Below are positions 49,816 through 61,308 of a stretch of 64,000 nt of DNA, piece after piece; the stretch's first letter is position 1, and every line of letters begins with the position of its first letter. Position numbers and translations under genes: made by a program. The stretch spans positions 12,803,170-12,867,169 of the forward strand of contig NC_051134.1 of NCBI RefSeq assembly GCF_014839805.1. The letters are read 5' to 3'. The stretch is from Manduca sexta. Lineage: Eukaryota > Arthropoda > Insecta > Lepidoptera > Sphingidae. Under the pieces are notes generated by a model that had not been told where the DNA came from, ran no database searches, and worked only from the letters and a program-made list of their open reading frames with translations.

Positions 49816-51996
49816 TATGCTTTTAAATGAAAACATTTTTATTCCTCTGCTTGGAGCTGTCGAGTGTACATAATTAATAATTTATTACCTCTAATGTAGA
49901 CAACAGTGAGCGAGTGACATCTTTGGGTATCGTGTAGTTAATTTAATAGCTATCTGGAAATTTGTATTCCGGGCTAAGTTCTGTGTACCTAATAATTTCC
50001 AAATAGCATTTCGTGTGCGGTTGAACGTTTCATTAACTCTTACAGGCGACTGCGTAATAAATACCCAAGTAGTTGTTAACATATATTTGGAACGTTGTAT
50101 CTTAATGCGATTTATATAAAAATATTTTCTATCCATATTAATAAATTTGAAATGTTGTACGCCTTTGAAACATTTGTAGGAATAATTATTAAAATATTAT
50201 TATAAATTGATTACCTTTCTTCTACTAATAGCCCTAACTTTCATAAAAATAACAATAAAACTATAATATCAATTTATGAGATTACCGCACATTATACGGT
50301 CTATTAATCAGACTTAAAATTAAATACCTATTAAACTATTTGAATGTTGCAAATGAATAAATTACTATTTTCAAATAATAAAACTTCTTTGACAACCCTA
50401 TTGGTATATACCTAACCCTTAGTTCGTTGGCCGAACATAGGGGCTAACTTTCGTGAATGAAAACCTCCACCGCGGGTTACCTTTGCCGCACCATTAACTC
50501 TTATAACAGTATGTCGGCCTGTGTGTTCTATACTCTATGATATAAGTATGTTCGACATTAAAAAAGGCATACGGAAAGGAACTCAAATCTAGGGCTACCA
50601 CTTTTGTTATTTCACAATGATTATTTTCAGTAAGAAATATGTAAGTACATGGTAATCTTATAAGTAATTTATAACTATAATTTTATATAGAAAGAAAATT
50701 ATTTATTTAAATGATTTTTTAATATAATTTGTCCAGGTAAATCGAAGTATTATATGTAGAAGATCGGCGGGTTTGGTGTAACCTATATTTATTTATACGT
50801 GAAAACAAATATTTCTACCCTACTTAAGCACACTGCGCGCACGGAGGTGTGTAAATTTGACATGATTAAAGTTCATACAGGAGTATAGAAAAAAAAAATT
50901 ATAAATAATATGTGTGACAAATATATTTAATACGTTTGAATTTCGTTCACTGGACAATCACGATTAGTACGTACAGTTTTTGTCAACGTACATCACATTC
51001 TCAAGACTTTGTTTTGGTAGTTAGTATTAGTTAATAAATCAATATAAAAATATCAAAGAATGTACTCAAGTATATTATAAATAATCTTTGTACTTAATAA
51101 CCGCAAAGCACCCAATGAAGTGAAATTGTAAATTAAGCTGCCGTTAGCTTCGTTGAGCGTGAAACCAAGATTTTCTAAACTAAAAATCTTTTAGTAAAAA
51201 GCCAGACATCTTTTTAGTTTCCTTCGGAGTTCGCTCTTAAAGAAGTTAATTACACTAATTGAAAGTTCGAACTTTAAACTTAGGTAAGTAGTTTACTTTA
51301 TCACCGCGGTGTAAGTTTTGTTCTAGTTTGACACCGTTCGTGTGAAATTTATTGTTGACACAGACCAGTCTGGAGATCATGGGACCACATTGAATGTTTC
51401 AGGGAGCGCAATCATACTCCATATATCGACGGGTGAAAAGCTAATTAACTTAGGCTAATTAATTTAAGTCAATTAACCTTGTATTTATTATGAGCTATGT
51501 ATGAATATTCATACATATTTAAAATCAGTCTTTTATTCTATGTTTTTTAAACTAGCTAACATTTTTCGAAAAAATGTTGCTTAAGTCAATTAGCCTTTTT
51601 AACTGTTGATATGATGTAATTCAAAGTTCGGTTGGTTTTTCCTATAATTCACATAAAAATATGAAAAAAGAAGTAAATAATTGTAATTAATAGATTGATG
51701 GGTTTTGCATTATGAGTGCCTTGAATAAGATGTTCAAACACAAAATTTAGAAAAATAACGAAATAAGAAACCAAAACACGCTTATCGCGTTCCGTAAAAA
51801 AGTACCCTTTTTAAAGCATTTAAACTTCTATCATTAACCTTTCCTCCACTCCAACAATATGTTTGAATTAATTAAATTTTCCGACAAGTCAGACATGTGG
51901 CAGACAGTTAACCGAATACTTGCACACACTCATCTAAAGCTTGTAAAAATGGCGCAACGAACCGAGAAATAAATTACAAAATGTACCTCTGGATAA
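49816..51996. other. AT-rich stretch, almost featureless
   Basis: A patch near 50480-50525 ('cagtatgtcggcctgtgtg') faintly recalls family D. Otherwise nothing is recognised. An 81-codon minus frame (49891-50136) is not supported. Confidence 0.35.
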
Positions 51997-52008
51997 TATA
52001 TTTTTTTT

Positions 52009-52180
52009 GATTGCTTTGAATGACGGGACGAGCTTGCCTTTCGCCTGATGGTAAGCGATACGACCGATAAATAGTAGAAACACCATCCAACACCTTGAAT
52101 TACAAAGTATTGTTTGATATTCCACTGCTCTCGTCATCCTAAGACATGGGATGTTAAGTCTTATGTCTAGTAGTGATATG
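52009..52180 (+). repeat. Dispersed repeat family E, 3'-truncated copy
   Basis: 'attgctttgaatgacgggacgag', 'cctgatggtaagcgatacgac', 'caccttgaattacaaagtattg' and 'tcatcctaagacatgggatg' match the first half of the copies at 7.34 and 27.54 kb. The second half is absent. Confidence 0.72.
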
Positions 52181-52429
52181 CCACATAGTCCGTTAAAAGC
52201 ACACTGATTCGAATAAATACATATTTACACGTCCATACACGCTTCGAGGGATTTAAGCGTTATCGACAACGAGTAGATTCCTGCATCATGGCATGTAAAA
52301 ATGTATCGATGTCCCATGTAAAAAACATATATGTTATATGGGTCTCTCGTTTGTTAAAATCAGTCTGGGTAGGTTTTTCTATACGACAAGGCAAAGGACC
52401 CTTTTTCGCCTGATAGTAAAAGAGGATCC

Positions 52430-52580
52430 AGATAGTGTCGAATGCCATATGGATCGTCAATAAACATAATTATGCCGGCCTGATCTGAGTATATCTGTGA
52501 TCCCGGAACGCGAAAATAACGTGGTTCAGCTTTTACAGCTTGTACGGACCACCGTACAAGTTTGTAATCCTACCAGTACC
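52430..52580 (+). repeat. Dispersed repeat family D, degraded copy
   Basis: 'aattatgccggcctgatctg', 'tgatcccggaacgcg', 'ataacgtgg' and 'aatcctaccagtacc' follow family D order with gaps. Confidence 0.5.
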
Positions 52581-52792
52581 ATCAGTTCCACCGTTATGTC
52601 TCTCTGCCGCCAAACGTCTTGCCAGAACTGTTATGTTCCTATTTGAAGGACATTATAATCATTTTAATTACTGTCTAACTCTCAAAATAAATGTACGTAA
52701 CGAAATTGTCTTATATACATACGAAATAGTAATTTTTTGTTGTCTCACTTGACTTTTTTTGTTATCTTAATACATTAACTCTCTCAAATATT

Positions 52793-52925
52793 TACTACTA
52801 TATAAACCTGAAGAACTTGTCTGTTTGTTTGAACCCACTAAACTTAGACACTACTAAACCAATTTTTTTTTTTCATTAATAAGTAGCTATATTACTCCTG
52901 AGTGCTATATGATATTTTTATCCCA
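52793..52925 (+). repeat. Helitron 5'-end fragment
   Basis: 'tactactatataaacctgaagaac...tgtttgtttgaacccactaaact' parallels the 5' end of the Helitron at 2921. Similarity fades after 'gagtgctatatgat'. No CTAG 3' end is found, so this is a truncated copy. Confidence 0.5.
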
Positions 52926-54440
52926 TTCATGGAGTCACAAGCAAATAATATACGAGTATACTATGAATACATCAAGACAAACAGAAAAAGATGAGACAAA
53001 TAAAAATCGTTATATTTTCCTAAAAACTATTAATTTTCTTTTTATACATTTAATTTAAGAAAAGTCACGCAGTGCTTTAATAATGATCATTAGATGGTGT
53101 TGTTACTGCTTAGGCAGTTGTGTTGCTCACCATGAGGCGAGCGGGTTGCTGCGTCATTCATTTGTTAAAAAAATAATGGTTTCACTTTGAGGGGCTGTAC
53201 ATGGAATCCACGTTCGTCGTGCAATTGACAGTTGTTATTGGACGTCGATCAAAATGTGCGAAACAGTATGCGGTGGAACGATTAAAATAAAACTGGAACC
53301 CAACTAGTTTTAGGTTTTTAAAATTGTAACATATTCAAATCCATGACGTGTTACTCAATTGCTTTTACGATATTTTTTTTTTATTATTTGATTACGGCAT
53401 ATATTAAATTTCATTATTGATTATATGTTTCTATTAAGGATAGATATAAACCTCCTATCCTTACCGTAGCCTTGTGTTGAGTGTCCTATCCTTTGGAGAT
53501 CTAATAAAGATCGAGTATGTTGAAATACTCACTCAAAGTATATGCAACTGGGAATCAAACCAACTTCGCAAACATTAAACTCGACATCACAACCGAGAGG
53601 TGGTTTATTAAGCCTAAGATTGGATTATTTGAAATAAAGAAAGAATGTCTCATCCGCTATTTTGCGATTTAATTAAAATATTCAACCGCTGTAACCAACA
53701 GAAAAATTTACTAAAAAGTAGTAAAAGCTAGTATGTTTTATATAGCATACCCTTTTTACCTAAATTAAAAACGGTAAAGCAAAATTTCTTAACGTGTTTG
53801 TTTATATATTATCTATAGTTATATGTCTAGATATTGTTTTTGGCTCTGTGAATAGTAATGATACAAAAAATGATACAAAATACATAAGTATTATTAATAT
53901 TCCTAATATAAATAGATTTAAGACACGCCTTTGCTTACATAAATCTTTTCCAGGATAAAAATTCTAAAGTACATTTTTCTAGCATAAAAAATGGCTCAAA
54001 TATTTATGTAGGTCGTTGTGTACGGGTGACAAAATTCCAAACATCTTTGCAATATTTCGCATTAATTTTTATATGAAAGTGCAAAACCCTTTGTAAAAAG
54101 AGTATTGAATTAAACATCGTAGCTTTTACAGGTTATAAAATTAGCTGCAGATTTGAGACGACGTACATAAACTGATTACTTTAATTGATTAGATGTATCT
54201 CATATAAATTAAAAGTAAAAAACAAATCAAATCAAATCAAAATCAATTTATTTTACAAAGTAAACAAAACGACTGATTTGAGTAATCATTTCGAAATACG
54301 TGAACTTTATAGGAACGAATCCGGTATGGATCGATATATTCATTAGTTCACGTCACTAAAATACAAATAGCGAGGTAGTTGTTCGTCTGTACGCGGCTTG
54401 CCGCATGCCGCATGCCGAATGGATGTATAGAGAAGATAAA
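52926..54440. other. AT-rich stretch, nothing firm
   Basis: A short AATCA-type array (about 54222-54242) may mark a LINE tail. No coding frame is supported. Confidence 0.35.
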
Positions 54441-54455
54441 ATCATGGGCGGGCAA

Positions 54456-54486
54456 TATAAATACAAAGATAGTCCCGCTCCTCACA
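54456..54486 (+). promoter_or_regulatory. Candidate TATA-type Pol II core promoter
   Basis: A TATAAATA box (54456-54463) follows a GC-rich patch. About 28 bases downstream lies 'tcacac' (A at 54484), a loose match to the arthropod initiator. A purine-rich leader and 'cacgacatt|gtaag' (about 54531) could be a short first exon with a donor. No coding exon was found downstream, so the call is speculative. Confidence 0.22.
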
Positions 54487-54724
54487 CATTTTCAATTTCT
54501 GAAAGATCGACAGTAGCACTCATTTCACGACATTGTAAGATGAAGCAACATGAGATTAAAAAGGGTTAAAATATGTAGAAATAATTCCTGTTATATTTAT
54601 TTATGTAGGATTATACACATTTTATAATTTACGCCAATGAATACTATGTAATAACTCCCAAAATATAGGGTTATACACTTGGTTCGGTTGATGTTCTCTT
54701 ACTACAGACCTCTACCTACGTAGA

Positions 54725-54768
54725 AAGTTTACATAAAGTGGGGTCTACACCCCACTTTATGTAAACTT
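54725..54768. repeat. Perfect 20-bp hairpin
   Basis: Arms at 54725-54744 and 54749-54768 are exact reverse complements (aagtttacataaagtggggt) around a 4-base loop 'ctac'. No other copy was seen in the window. Confidence 0.95.
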
Positions 54769-55717
54769 CCTTTCATTTTTAAGATCTCATAAATGGAGCC
54801 ACCTATTGGATCCAAAATAATTCTCCAATCTTTCAAATACTAATGAAATGTGTATGAAAAATGTTTTCTTAGAAATATGTCATCGAAACTAATATTTCCT
54901 CCTTTTCCCCTTGATTTTCTTAAAATATTTTTCTTTAAAAATTTACTACTAATTATTTTCTATGATTATAATCAGGAACAACTCAATTCAAACATTTGAT
55001 GACGCAAACACCCTTAACATATTTTGTAAGAACAATAAATCAAAACGGAATTTTATTGCAAACCTTTCCATGAAGAGAGCACATGGCGTAAGATTTGAAA
55101 TATGAATTAATATAACGATACCCTTTCCGCTCCACTAGTCTTTGCACAGTTTTCATTTTTCTTTTTAAATTTATCGTCTCTGTTCTTAGAATATCTTCTG
55201 CAGTCTCGACAACATAAAGTTTTGAGGAAGTATTTTTTAAACCAAAACATTTTTTATTGTACGATCAAGCACAAAGTGGCTAAACAAAATTAAAACTTTA
55301 AATCTCCTATACTTATAAAAATATAAATAAATATAATATGTTATGTATAAATTGAGACATTTTCTATCTTTATGTGAAGCAAAGTATGCTTTCTATTTTA
55401 TTTTAGTAGAGGAAAAAAAATGGTAGGAACACAAAAATTTACATATACAAAAGTATACGATTGCGGTATATAACTTTTTCAGCTGCCCATGTGGGAGAAA
55501 GTACGAGATATAGTTAAATTAAGACGGAATCACTAAACATGGAATACACTTAGGGTGTTTTACAAAATTCAATTAAGTCTCAAAAAATTTATAGTTATTA
55601 GAATAAAAGACGCGATAAATATTTCATATCAAATAATCTTTTATAAGAACATAAATGACCTCAGTGAAAAAAAATATAAGATTGGTAAAACATTACATAT
55701 TATTACCAAAGCGTTCA
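54769..55717. other. AT-rich stretch, nothing recognised
   Basis: No supported feature. Confidence 0.35.
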
Positions 55718-55720
55718 TCT

Positions 55721-55920
55721 TCACTACATAGTATACAACAAAGTCGCTTTCTCTGTCCCCATGTGTGCTTAAATCTTTAAAACTACGCAACGGATTTTGA
55801 TGCGGTTTTTTTTAATAGATAGAGTGATTCAAGAGGAAGGTTTATATGTATAATAATAACATCCATTAAGTACTTAAATAGTCAGCATTGCACCCGTGCG
55901 AAGCCGGGGCGGGTCGCTAG
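55721..55920 (+). mobile_element. Short Helitron, about 200 bp
   Basis: It begins 'tcactacatagtatacaac' (or three bases earlier, at an A|TC boundary) and ends 'gcgaagccggggcgggtcgctag' (CTAG at 55917-55920) before a T. The first 130 bases are nearly identical in order to the Helitron at 46437, including 'aactacgcaacggattttgatgcgg'-type text and 'aggtttatatgtataata'. It is internally deleted relative to longer relatives and has no coding capacity. Confidence 0.82.
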
Positions 55921-57091
55921 TTTATATGTATCTTATCCTTGACTATTTCTCTTTGCGCCAGTACCTACTTACTTTTTGTAAATAAATATTAATATTACTA
56001 TTTATAAAACATAAAACAAAACTTATATAAATTGTAAGTTAAATAACCAATGACTAAATATGAACAATTATAACATAAAAGAGACTTATATATAACTACC
56101 ATAAATACTTATTACAATAATGCCTTTGTTAAAAATAAATTTCCTGAACCAGTACAACACGTCTGGTTGCGTCACCAACTCATCAGTCATACTGATGACG
56201 TGACAAATGGATCATCCCTCGCCCGTGTAGCGACTTGAATAGTCTTCAAATAGATTTGATAGACGGATATACCAGGCATTTAATTAACAAACACTATCCA
56301 TAAATTCAAAGGGGAGTAATAACATAAAAAATATATTTATATATTAATATAAAATTGACAGTAATGATTATTAGGGACTAAATTTAGTATTGAAATTTAA
56401 TGTTTTAGATATTAAGTACTAAATTTCTTTAAAACATTACCTATAAATATTACATCACTAAATTAGTAAAATTAGCACTTTTTAGGTTTTTGTATTATAA
56501 TATTTTATAGTATGTAGCTACTGCTATACAAAAAATAAAATTAGGATTCTTTAAGTTTTATTGGACGTTCCGTATGCTGCAATGTGTCGCATAACAAAGT
56601 CGGACGTGACAGCCGCAATATCGACTTTATCGCTAGAAATAATTTTATCGTCCCATATGGATCAGCTAAACACAACTGTTTCATACAGCTTGACAGTGTC
56701 ACGTGGTCAGTACTGCAAATGCAGCGTGCGTTAGAATTTTTTTTTCCATACTATAGCGCCATATTATACCGAGAAGAAGTACCATATTATAATAGACATA
56801 CAAAACTAATGAACTGATGGACTCTTATCTTTTGTAATTAGTAGAAAAATAAAGTAATGTTGCAGTTCGAAATCTGTTATTATATTAACTTGGCACTGCA
56901 TTTCGTTTTAAGACGTAACCCAAATAATTTTATGTTAATATGCATTATTTTATATTACCAAATTTACCAAGATTTCTATTAAATATTTTTGTATTACCAA
57001 TAATTTCTTCCTGTTAAATTACTTATTCGTCAATAACTGTACAACTTTCTTAAGAACTTAGCGAGCACTGTCTCGATAGAATATACATCGC
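55921..57091. other. AT-rich stretch without recognised genes
   Basis: A 77-codon plus frame (56584-56817) shows no domain. Nothing else was seen. Confidence 0.35.
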
Positions 57092-57141
57092 AGTAAAGTT
57101 AAACAACAAGTTTGAAGTTAAACTTGTTGTTTAACTTTACT
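57092..57141. repeat. Perfect 22-bp hairpin
   Basis: Arms at 57092-57113 and 57120-57141 are exact reverse complements, with the core 'gttaaacaacaagttt', around a 6-base loop 'gaagtt'. Its sequence is unrelated to the hairpin at 54.7 kb. Confidence 0.95.
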
Positions 57142-57418
57142 TACTGACACCGTCTAATAAGCCAAAGTTTAATCGAATTCCACTCAAAACATGTTGCGCA
57201 ACCTGTTAATTAAATTATGAAAGGCACGTATAGAAAGTCTTCACAAACAAATCGGTTCTAAAAGTTATATGAATGAACTGCTCTAAACAACTATAAAAAA
57301 ACAATTGTATTTATTTTCTCTGTATCATGTACTGTAGTTTATACCTTAAACTGATATTGAAAAAGCAACACCAGAGTTTTTTACCCTTTCTTGTCTGGTG
57401 AGAGCTGCTTTCCGAACT

Positions 57419-57436
57419 GGTTATAAAGATAATATT
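57419..57436. repeat. Left target-site duplication of the SINE hosting the Dong-like LINE
   Basis: 'ggttataaagataatatt' matches 'ggttttaaagataatatt' at 61772-61789 at 17 of 18 positions. The two copies bracket the TAA array, the LINE and the SINE A body, so they belong to the SINE insertion that came first. Confidence 0.85.
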
Positions 57437-57696
57437 AATAATAATAATAATAATCGGCAACACTAATCGTCAACTGCCAAAAAATTTCATTCTCTATGAA
57501 AATATTTATAATTATTATATTTATACAGTTTTATTTGTTTATTTTCGGCACAATATTTTATTAATAATAGTAAATAAGTTTTCTGACAATTATATATATT
57601 ATCACATACTATAAATCATAAAAGAAAACATTGTGGATAAAATGACAATGTCAAAATTATTGTGTATTCAGTATTGTGTTTTAAAAACATCGTGGG

Positions 57697-59286
57697 ATGA
57701 CGACAAATAAAGCCGGAAGAAACAAAACATGCGCACGACTAAGATCACCCAGCTCGTCGAGCTCCGCGTCGTGGGCGTCAGCTTCGGAAGTACTCGAAAT
57801 GACGCCGGATATCGACGTGTTGAGCCAGCGCGACGAGCTGCAGTCGTCCTCGCTGCCACCAAGACCTGTGCGACGAAGAGAACGACAACCCCCTCCAGTG
57901 GTGGGCTTGGGACCTGCGGGGCCTTGTGCTACGACTACGGTCTCCGCTACCGGTGGAATAGTGCGCCGCATGAAATGGACTCAAAAAATGAATGAAAATG
58001 TCATGCGGGCCTATTTTGGGGCAACAAAGGGAGGAACCAATCTCACAGCGTACCGTGCTCAGATGCTGTCTCTGTTTCAGGCTTTGGAACCTACGGCCAA
58101 CGTATCATCCCAACGTCTGTCGGATCAGGTGCGATACATCCAACGGCGCAAAGTGCTGACGGATGAAGCACTTGAGCGGCTGCGTACAGACTTGTGTGTT
58201 GTCCAAGAAACTATTACGCCTGTTATTGCCCAGCAAGCAGTAAACACGTCTATACCTGCTGCTGATGTTGAGCTGGAAGAAAACTTGGACAATATTGTAA
58301 GTTCCCATGATGAACAGCGATTGAGAGGGGCTTTGGAGGGTGCGATTTTGGAATTTAAATCGATGTCTCCGTCCTGTAGACCGCGAGTGCCGCGTTTGCC
58401 AACGCATAAAAAAAATTTGGCCCTGGTGGGAGCATTGGATTCTATATTGTCTCCATACATGGAATCCAGTCGGGACCTCGTTGATACACATTCGATTCTT
58501 TACTGCGCAGCCGTCGCGGCATGTCAAGTGGCTAATGTGAAATTTCCGATTGGAAATAGAACCACTCGAGATGTTGCGACGAAGCCTGCATGGCAACATA
58601 GGATCGAGAAACGTATCAACTCGGCCCGAACTCTCATTGCCAAGCTAATTGCCTTCCAGGGTGGTAATTCTAGACCAAGGATTATGCGTTTCGTGGTGCA
58701 GGCCTTTTCTGGGACCAACATAAATTCCCAGGATTATAGGCTTTGGATCACGGAACGCATAGACTTCTTTAAACAAAAAGTTTATGCGTGGGCGAACCGC
58801 ATTCGTCGCTATAAGAAACGATGGGATCGATTCCAACAGAATCGTACTTTTCAAAGCGATCAAAAGAGGGTTTATAGGTGTTGGGAGAATTCTACACAAG
58901 GTGTGGCAGATGGGCAGTTACCTAGTGCTCGTGATATGCACAATTATTGGACGAATATATGGTCATCGCCCGTCTCCCACACTGAAGCCTCCTGGTTTGG
59001 TGTTGTAGATCGAGCTTGCGAGACAATACCGGCTATGGAAGCTATTTCAATTAGTCCAGTGGATGTCCTGGCCGCTATCCGTCCAACACAAAATTGGAAG
59101 GCTCCTGGACCGGATGGTTTGCACAATTTCTGGTTGAAATGGTTTCCCAGTTCGCATGCTCGTTTGGCAGCACAGTTCCAGAATGCGCTTGATGGTGGAT
59201 CGCTTCCAACATTTATGACGACAGGTGTCACTCACCTGCTCTTTAAATCCGGTTGTACCACGGACCCAAAAATTATAGACCCATAA
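57697..59286 (+). CDS. Dong-like LINE ORF, N-terminal part and start of RT domain
   Basis: A 529-codon segment. The first 60 residues are serine/arginine-rich and low in complexity. The middle is basic and probably nucleic-acid binding, but I see no clear CCHH finger. Near the end, K-A-P-G-P-D-G (about residues 468-474) is the classic opening motif of non-LTR reverse transcriptases. The natural frame continues in the next segment. Here a shift, apparently loss of one A within a short A-run near 59266, leads to a stop at 59284-59286, seven codons later. The start at 57697 is the first ATG of the long frame and lies about 240 bp after the element's left end. Frames on the opposite strand here are shadows. 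Confidence 0.85.
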   Translation: MTTNKAGRNKTCARLRSPSSSSSASWASASEVLEMTPDIDVLSQRDELQSSSLPPRPVRRRERQPPPVVGLGPAGPCATTTVSATGGIVRRMKWTQKMNENVMRAYFGATKGGTNLTAYRAQMLSLFQALEPTANVSSQRLSDQVRYIQRRKVLTDEALERLRTDLCVVQETITPVIAQQAVNTSIPAADVELEENLDNIVSSHDEQRLRGALEGAILEFKSMSPSCRPRVPRLPTHKKNLALVGALDSILSPYMESSRDLVDTHSILYCAAVAACQVANVKFPIGNRTTRDVATKPAWQHRIEKRINSARTLIAKLIAFQGGNSRPRIMRFVVQAFSGTNINSQDYRLWITERIDFFKQKVYAWANRIRRYKKRWDRFQQNRTFQSDQKRVYRCWENSTQGVADGQLPSARDMHNYWTNIWSSPVSHTEASWFGVVDRACETIPAMEAISISPVDVLAAIRPTQNWKAPGPDGLHNFWLKWFPSSHARLAAQFQNALDGGSLPTFMTTGVTHLLFKSGCTTDPKIIDP

Positions 59287-59972
59287 CATGCCTTCCTACT
59301 ATTTACAAACTCCTCACATCCATATTAAGATATAAAATTACAAATCATTTCACAACCAACAATATCCTTTTTCCCGGTCAAACAGGATGCAAGATTGGGT
59401 CACGTGGTACAAAGGAGCTCCTTCTCATTGACATGACCATTTGCCAGCAGGCTCGTCATAATAGGCGGAATTTATCGGCTGCCTGGATTGATTATAAGAA
59501 AGCCTATGATTCAGTGCCCCATACTTGGCTCTTGAGGGTGTTGAATTTGTATAAGGTTGGTACAAATTTATGCACCTTACTTGGGTCATGTATGGGACAA
59601 TGGACCACTGTTCTCAGATATCCAGGTGGTGTGATTCCCGCTGAATGTGATGAGCCGATTAGGATCAAGCGGGGTATATTCCAGGGTGACAGTCTGAGTC
59701 CATTGTGGTTCTGCATGGCCCTGAATCCTCTCAGTACTCTCTTGTTGGATTCGGGGTTAGGATACCGTCTACGGAGAGGGAGTGAGCCTATATCTCACTT
59801 GCTTTACATGGATGATCTCAAGTTGTTTGCATCAAAACAAACCGAATTGATTGAGTTGTTAAAAATAACTGAAAAATTTAGCAACTCAATCAATATGGAG
59901 TTTGGTGTAGATAAATGTGCAGTTATTCATGTGAAGCGAGGAGAGGTTGTGGTCTCTGATGACATTATCTGA
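59253..59972 (+). CDS. Dong-like LINE ORF, reverse transcriptase catalytic part
   Basis: This segment continues the LINE protein in another frame and is not an independent gene. The apparent ATG at 59253 is incidental. It holds N-Y-R-P-I-T (about residues 7-12 of the frame), motif A with catalytic D in A-W-I-D-Y-K-K-A-Y-D-S (D about 80), Q-G-D-S-L-S-P (about 144-150), and the active site Y-M-D-D (about 185-188). These copy element RNA at the nicked target (target-primed reverse transcription), with the two D residues of Y-M-D-D and that of motif A binding metal. All catalytic residues are present. It ends at a stop (59970-59972) caused by the second frameshift. Confidence 0.88.
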   Translation: MYHGPKNYRPITCLPTIYKLLTSILRYKITNHFTTNNILFPGQTGCKIGSRGTKELLLIDMTICQQARHNRRNLSAAWIDYKKAYDSVPHTWLLRVLNLYKVGTNLCTLLGSCMGQWTTVLRYPGGVIPAECDEPIRIKRGIFQGDSLSPLWFCMALNPLSTLLLDSGLGYRLRRGSEPISHLLYMDDLKLFASKQTELIELLKITEKFSNSINMEFGVDKCAVIHVKRGEVVVSDDII

Positions 59973-61308
59973 GACATCTCTGAGATTTGTCTCAGAGACT
60001 GTAAGACTTAAATCCCTTTCTGAGACTGAGACCTACAAATATCTGGGTATGCCTGAGGCATTGGGTATTGTTAGTGCAGACGTAAAACAATCGGTGAGGG
60101 AACGTTTCTTTGGCCGCCTGAGAAAAATACTCAACAGTTTTTTATCGGGTGGAAACAAGATTCGCGCCTTCAACGGTTGGGTTATGCCTGTACTCATGTA
60201 CTCTTTTGGTGTACTCAGATGGACTCAGACCGAATTGGACGCCCTGGACAGAAAGGTCCGGACTCTACTGACTGCACATCGTATGCACCACCCACGTTCG
60301 TCAGTGATGAGATTGTACATCCCGCGGAAGTGTGGAGGCCGAGGTTTACTTAATGCTAAGGACTTGCATAATCGCGAGGTGTGCAATCTTAGGGATTATT
60401 TCCTTCACAGTGAAGTGGGCATGCATAGGGTTGTAGTTATGGTGGATAAAGGATTAACCCCGCTTTCCTTGGCGAAAGAGAACTGGCGAAGACCGCTGGT
60501 ATTGGGTATAAGGGAGCGCAGGGAAATATGGAAGAGCAAAGAATTACACGGTCGGTTCTATCGGGCCCTTCATGGACCTGATGTGGACCAGCTTGCGTCC
60601 GTATCTTGGCTACGTTTTGGTAACCTCTTTGGGGAAACTGAGGGTTTTGTCTTTGCAATTATGGACGAAGTTATCAAAACGAACAATTATAGGAAATACA
60701 TCCTGAAGGACGGTACGGTCGATATTTGTCGGGCATGCCATCGTCCTGGTGAATCAATCAGGCATGTAATTTCCGGTTGTTCGTATCTTGCTAACGGCGA
60801 GTACTTGCATAGACACAACCTTGTAGCCAAGATCATACACCAGCAAATTGCTCTTCGATATGGTCTTGTGTCTTCTGAAGTACCATATTACCAGTATATA
60901 CCACAACCAGTTCTCGAAAATGATCATGCAACGTTGTATTGGGATCGATCTATTATCACAGACAGGACAATTGTTGCCAATAAGCCTGATATTGTGATAG
61001 TAGATCGATTGTCGCGCCGGGCAATACTTGTTGATGTCACCATTCCGCATGACGATAACCTTGTTAAGGCCGAAAAAGATAAATTGTCCAAATATTTAGA
61101 CTTGGCACATGAGGTTACCGACATGTGGGATGTGGACTCTACAATTATTGTCCCGATTGTCGTTTCTGCGCATGGATTGATACCAAAGAGCCTCGATCAA
61201 CATCTTCGCAAGCTCTCAATTGGCCGTTGGGTCGGAGGCCAGATGCAGAAGGCAGTATTGCTGGACACGGCGCGCATTGTGAGGAGATTCCTCACTTTGA
61301 ATCCCTAA
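59947..61308 (+). CDS. Dong-like LINE ORF, thumb, zinc knuckle and restriction-like endonuclease
   Basis: The third segment returns to the frame of the first. K-Y-L-G-M (about residues 31-35) marks the end of the RT domain. A CX2CX8HX4C knuckle follows at C261, C264, H273 and C278. The endonuclease core has K-P-D at about 346-348 and the acidic residue in L-V-D-V-T-I-P at about 363, followed by a lysine-rich stretch. The C-terminus has the conserved V-P-I-V-V and T-A-R-I-V-R segments. The endonuclease nicks target DNA to prime reverse transcription. In this clade it confers preference for particular repeats. The domain is complete up to the stop at 61306-61308. The residues before about 10 probably precede the true frameshift point. 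Confidence 0.88.
   Translation: MWSLMTLSETSLRFVSETVRLKSLSETETYKYLGMPEALGIVSADVKQSVRERFFGRLRKILNSFLSGGNKIRAFNGWVMPVLMYSFGVLRWTQTELDALDRKVRTLLTAHRMHHPRSSVMRLYIPRKCGGRGLLNAKDLHNREVCNLRDYFLHSEVGMHRVVVMVDKGLTPLSLAKENWRRPLVLGIRERREIWKSKELHGRFYRALHGPDVDQLASVSWLRFGNLFGETEGFVFAIMDEVIKTNNYRKYILKDGTVDICRACHRPGESIRHVISGCSYLANGEYLHRHNLVAKIIHQQIALRYGLVSSEVPYYQYIPQPVLENDHATLYWDRSIITDRTIVANKPDIVIVDRLSRRAILVDVTIPHDDNLVKAEKDKLSKYLDLAHEVTDMWDVDSTIIVPIVVSAHGLIPKSLDQHLRKLSIGRWVGGQMQKAVLLDTARIVRRFLTLNP

Noticed and set aside
57681..57971. 96-codon and other antisense frames in the LINE
   Set aside because: They lie opposite the GC-rich LINE coding region and have no domain of their own. They are shadows.
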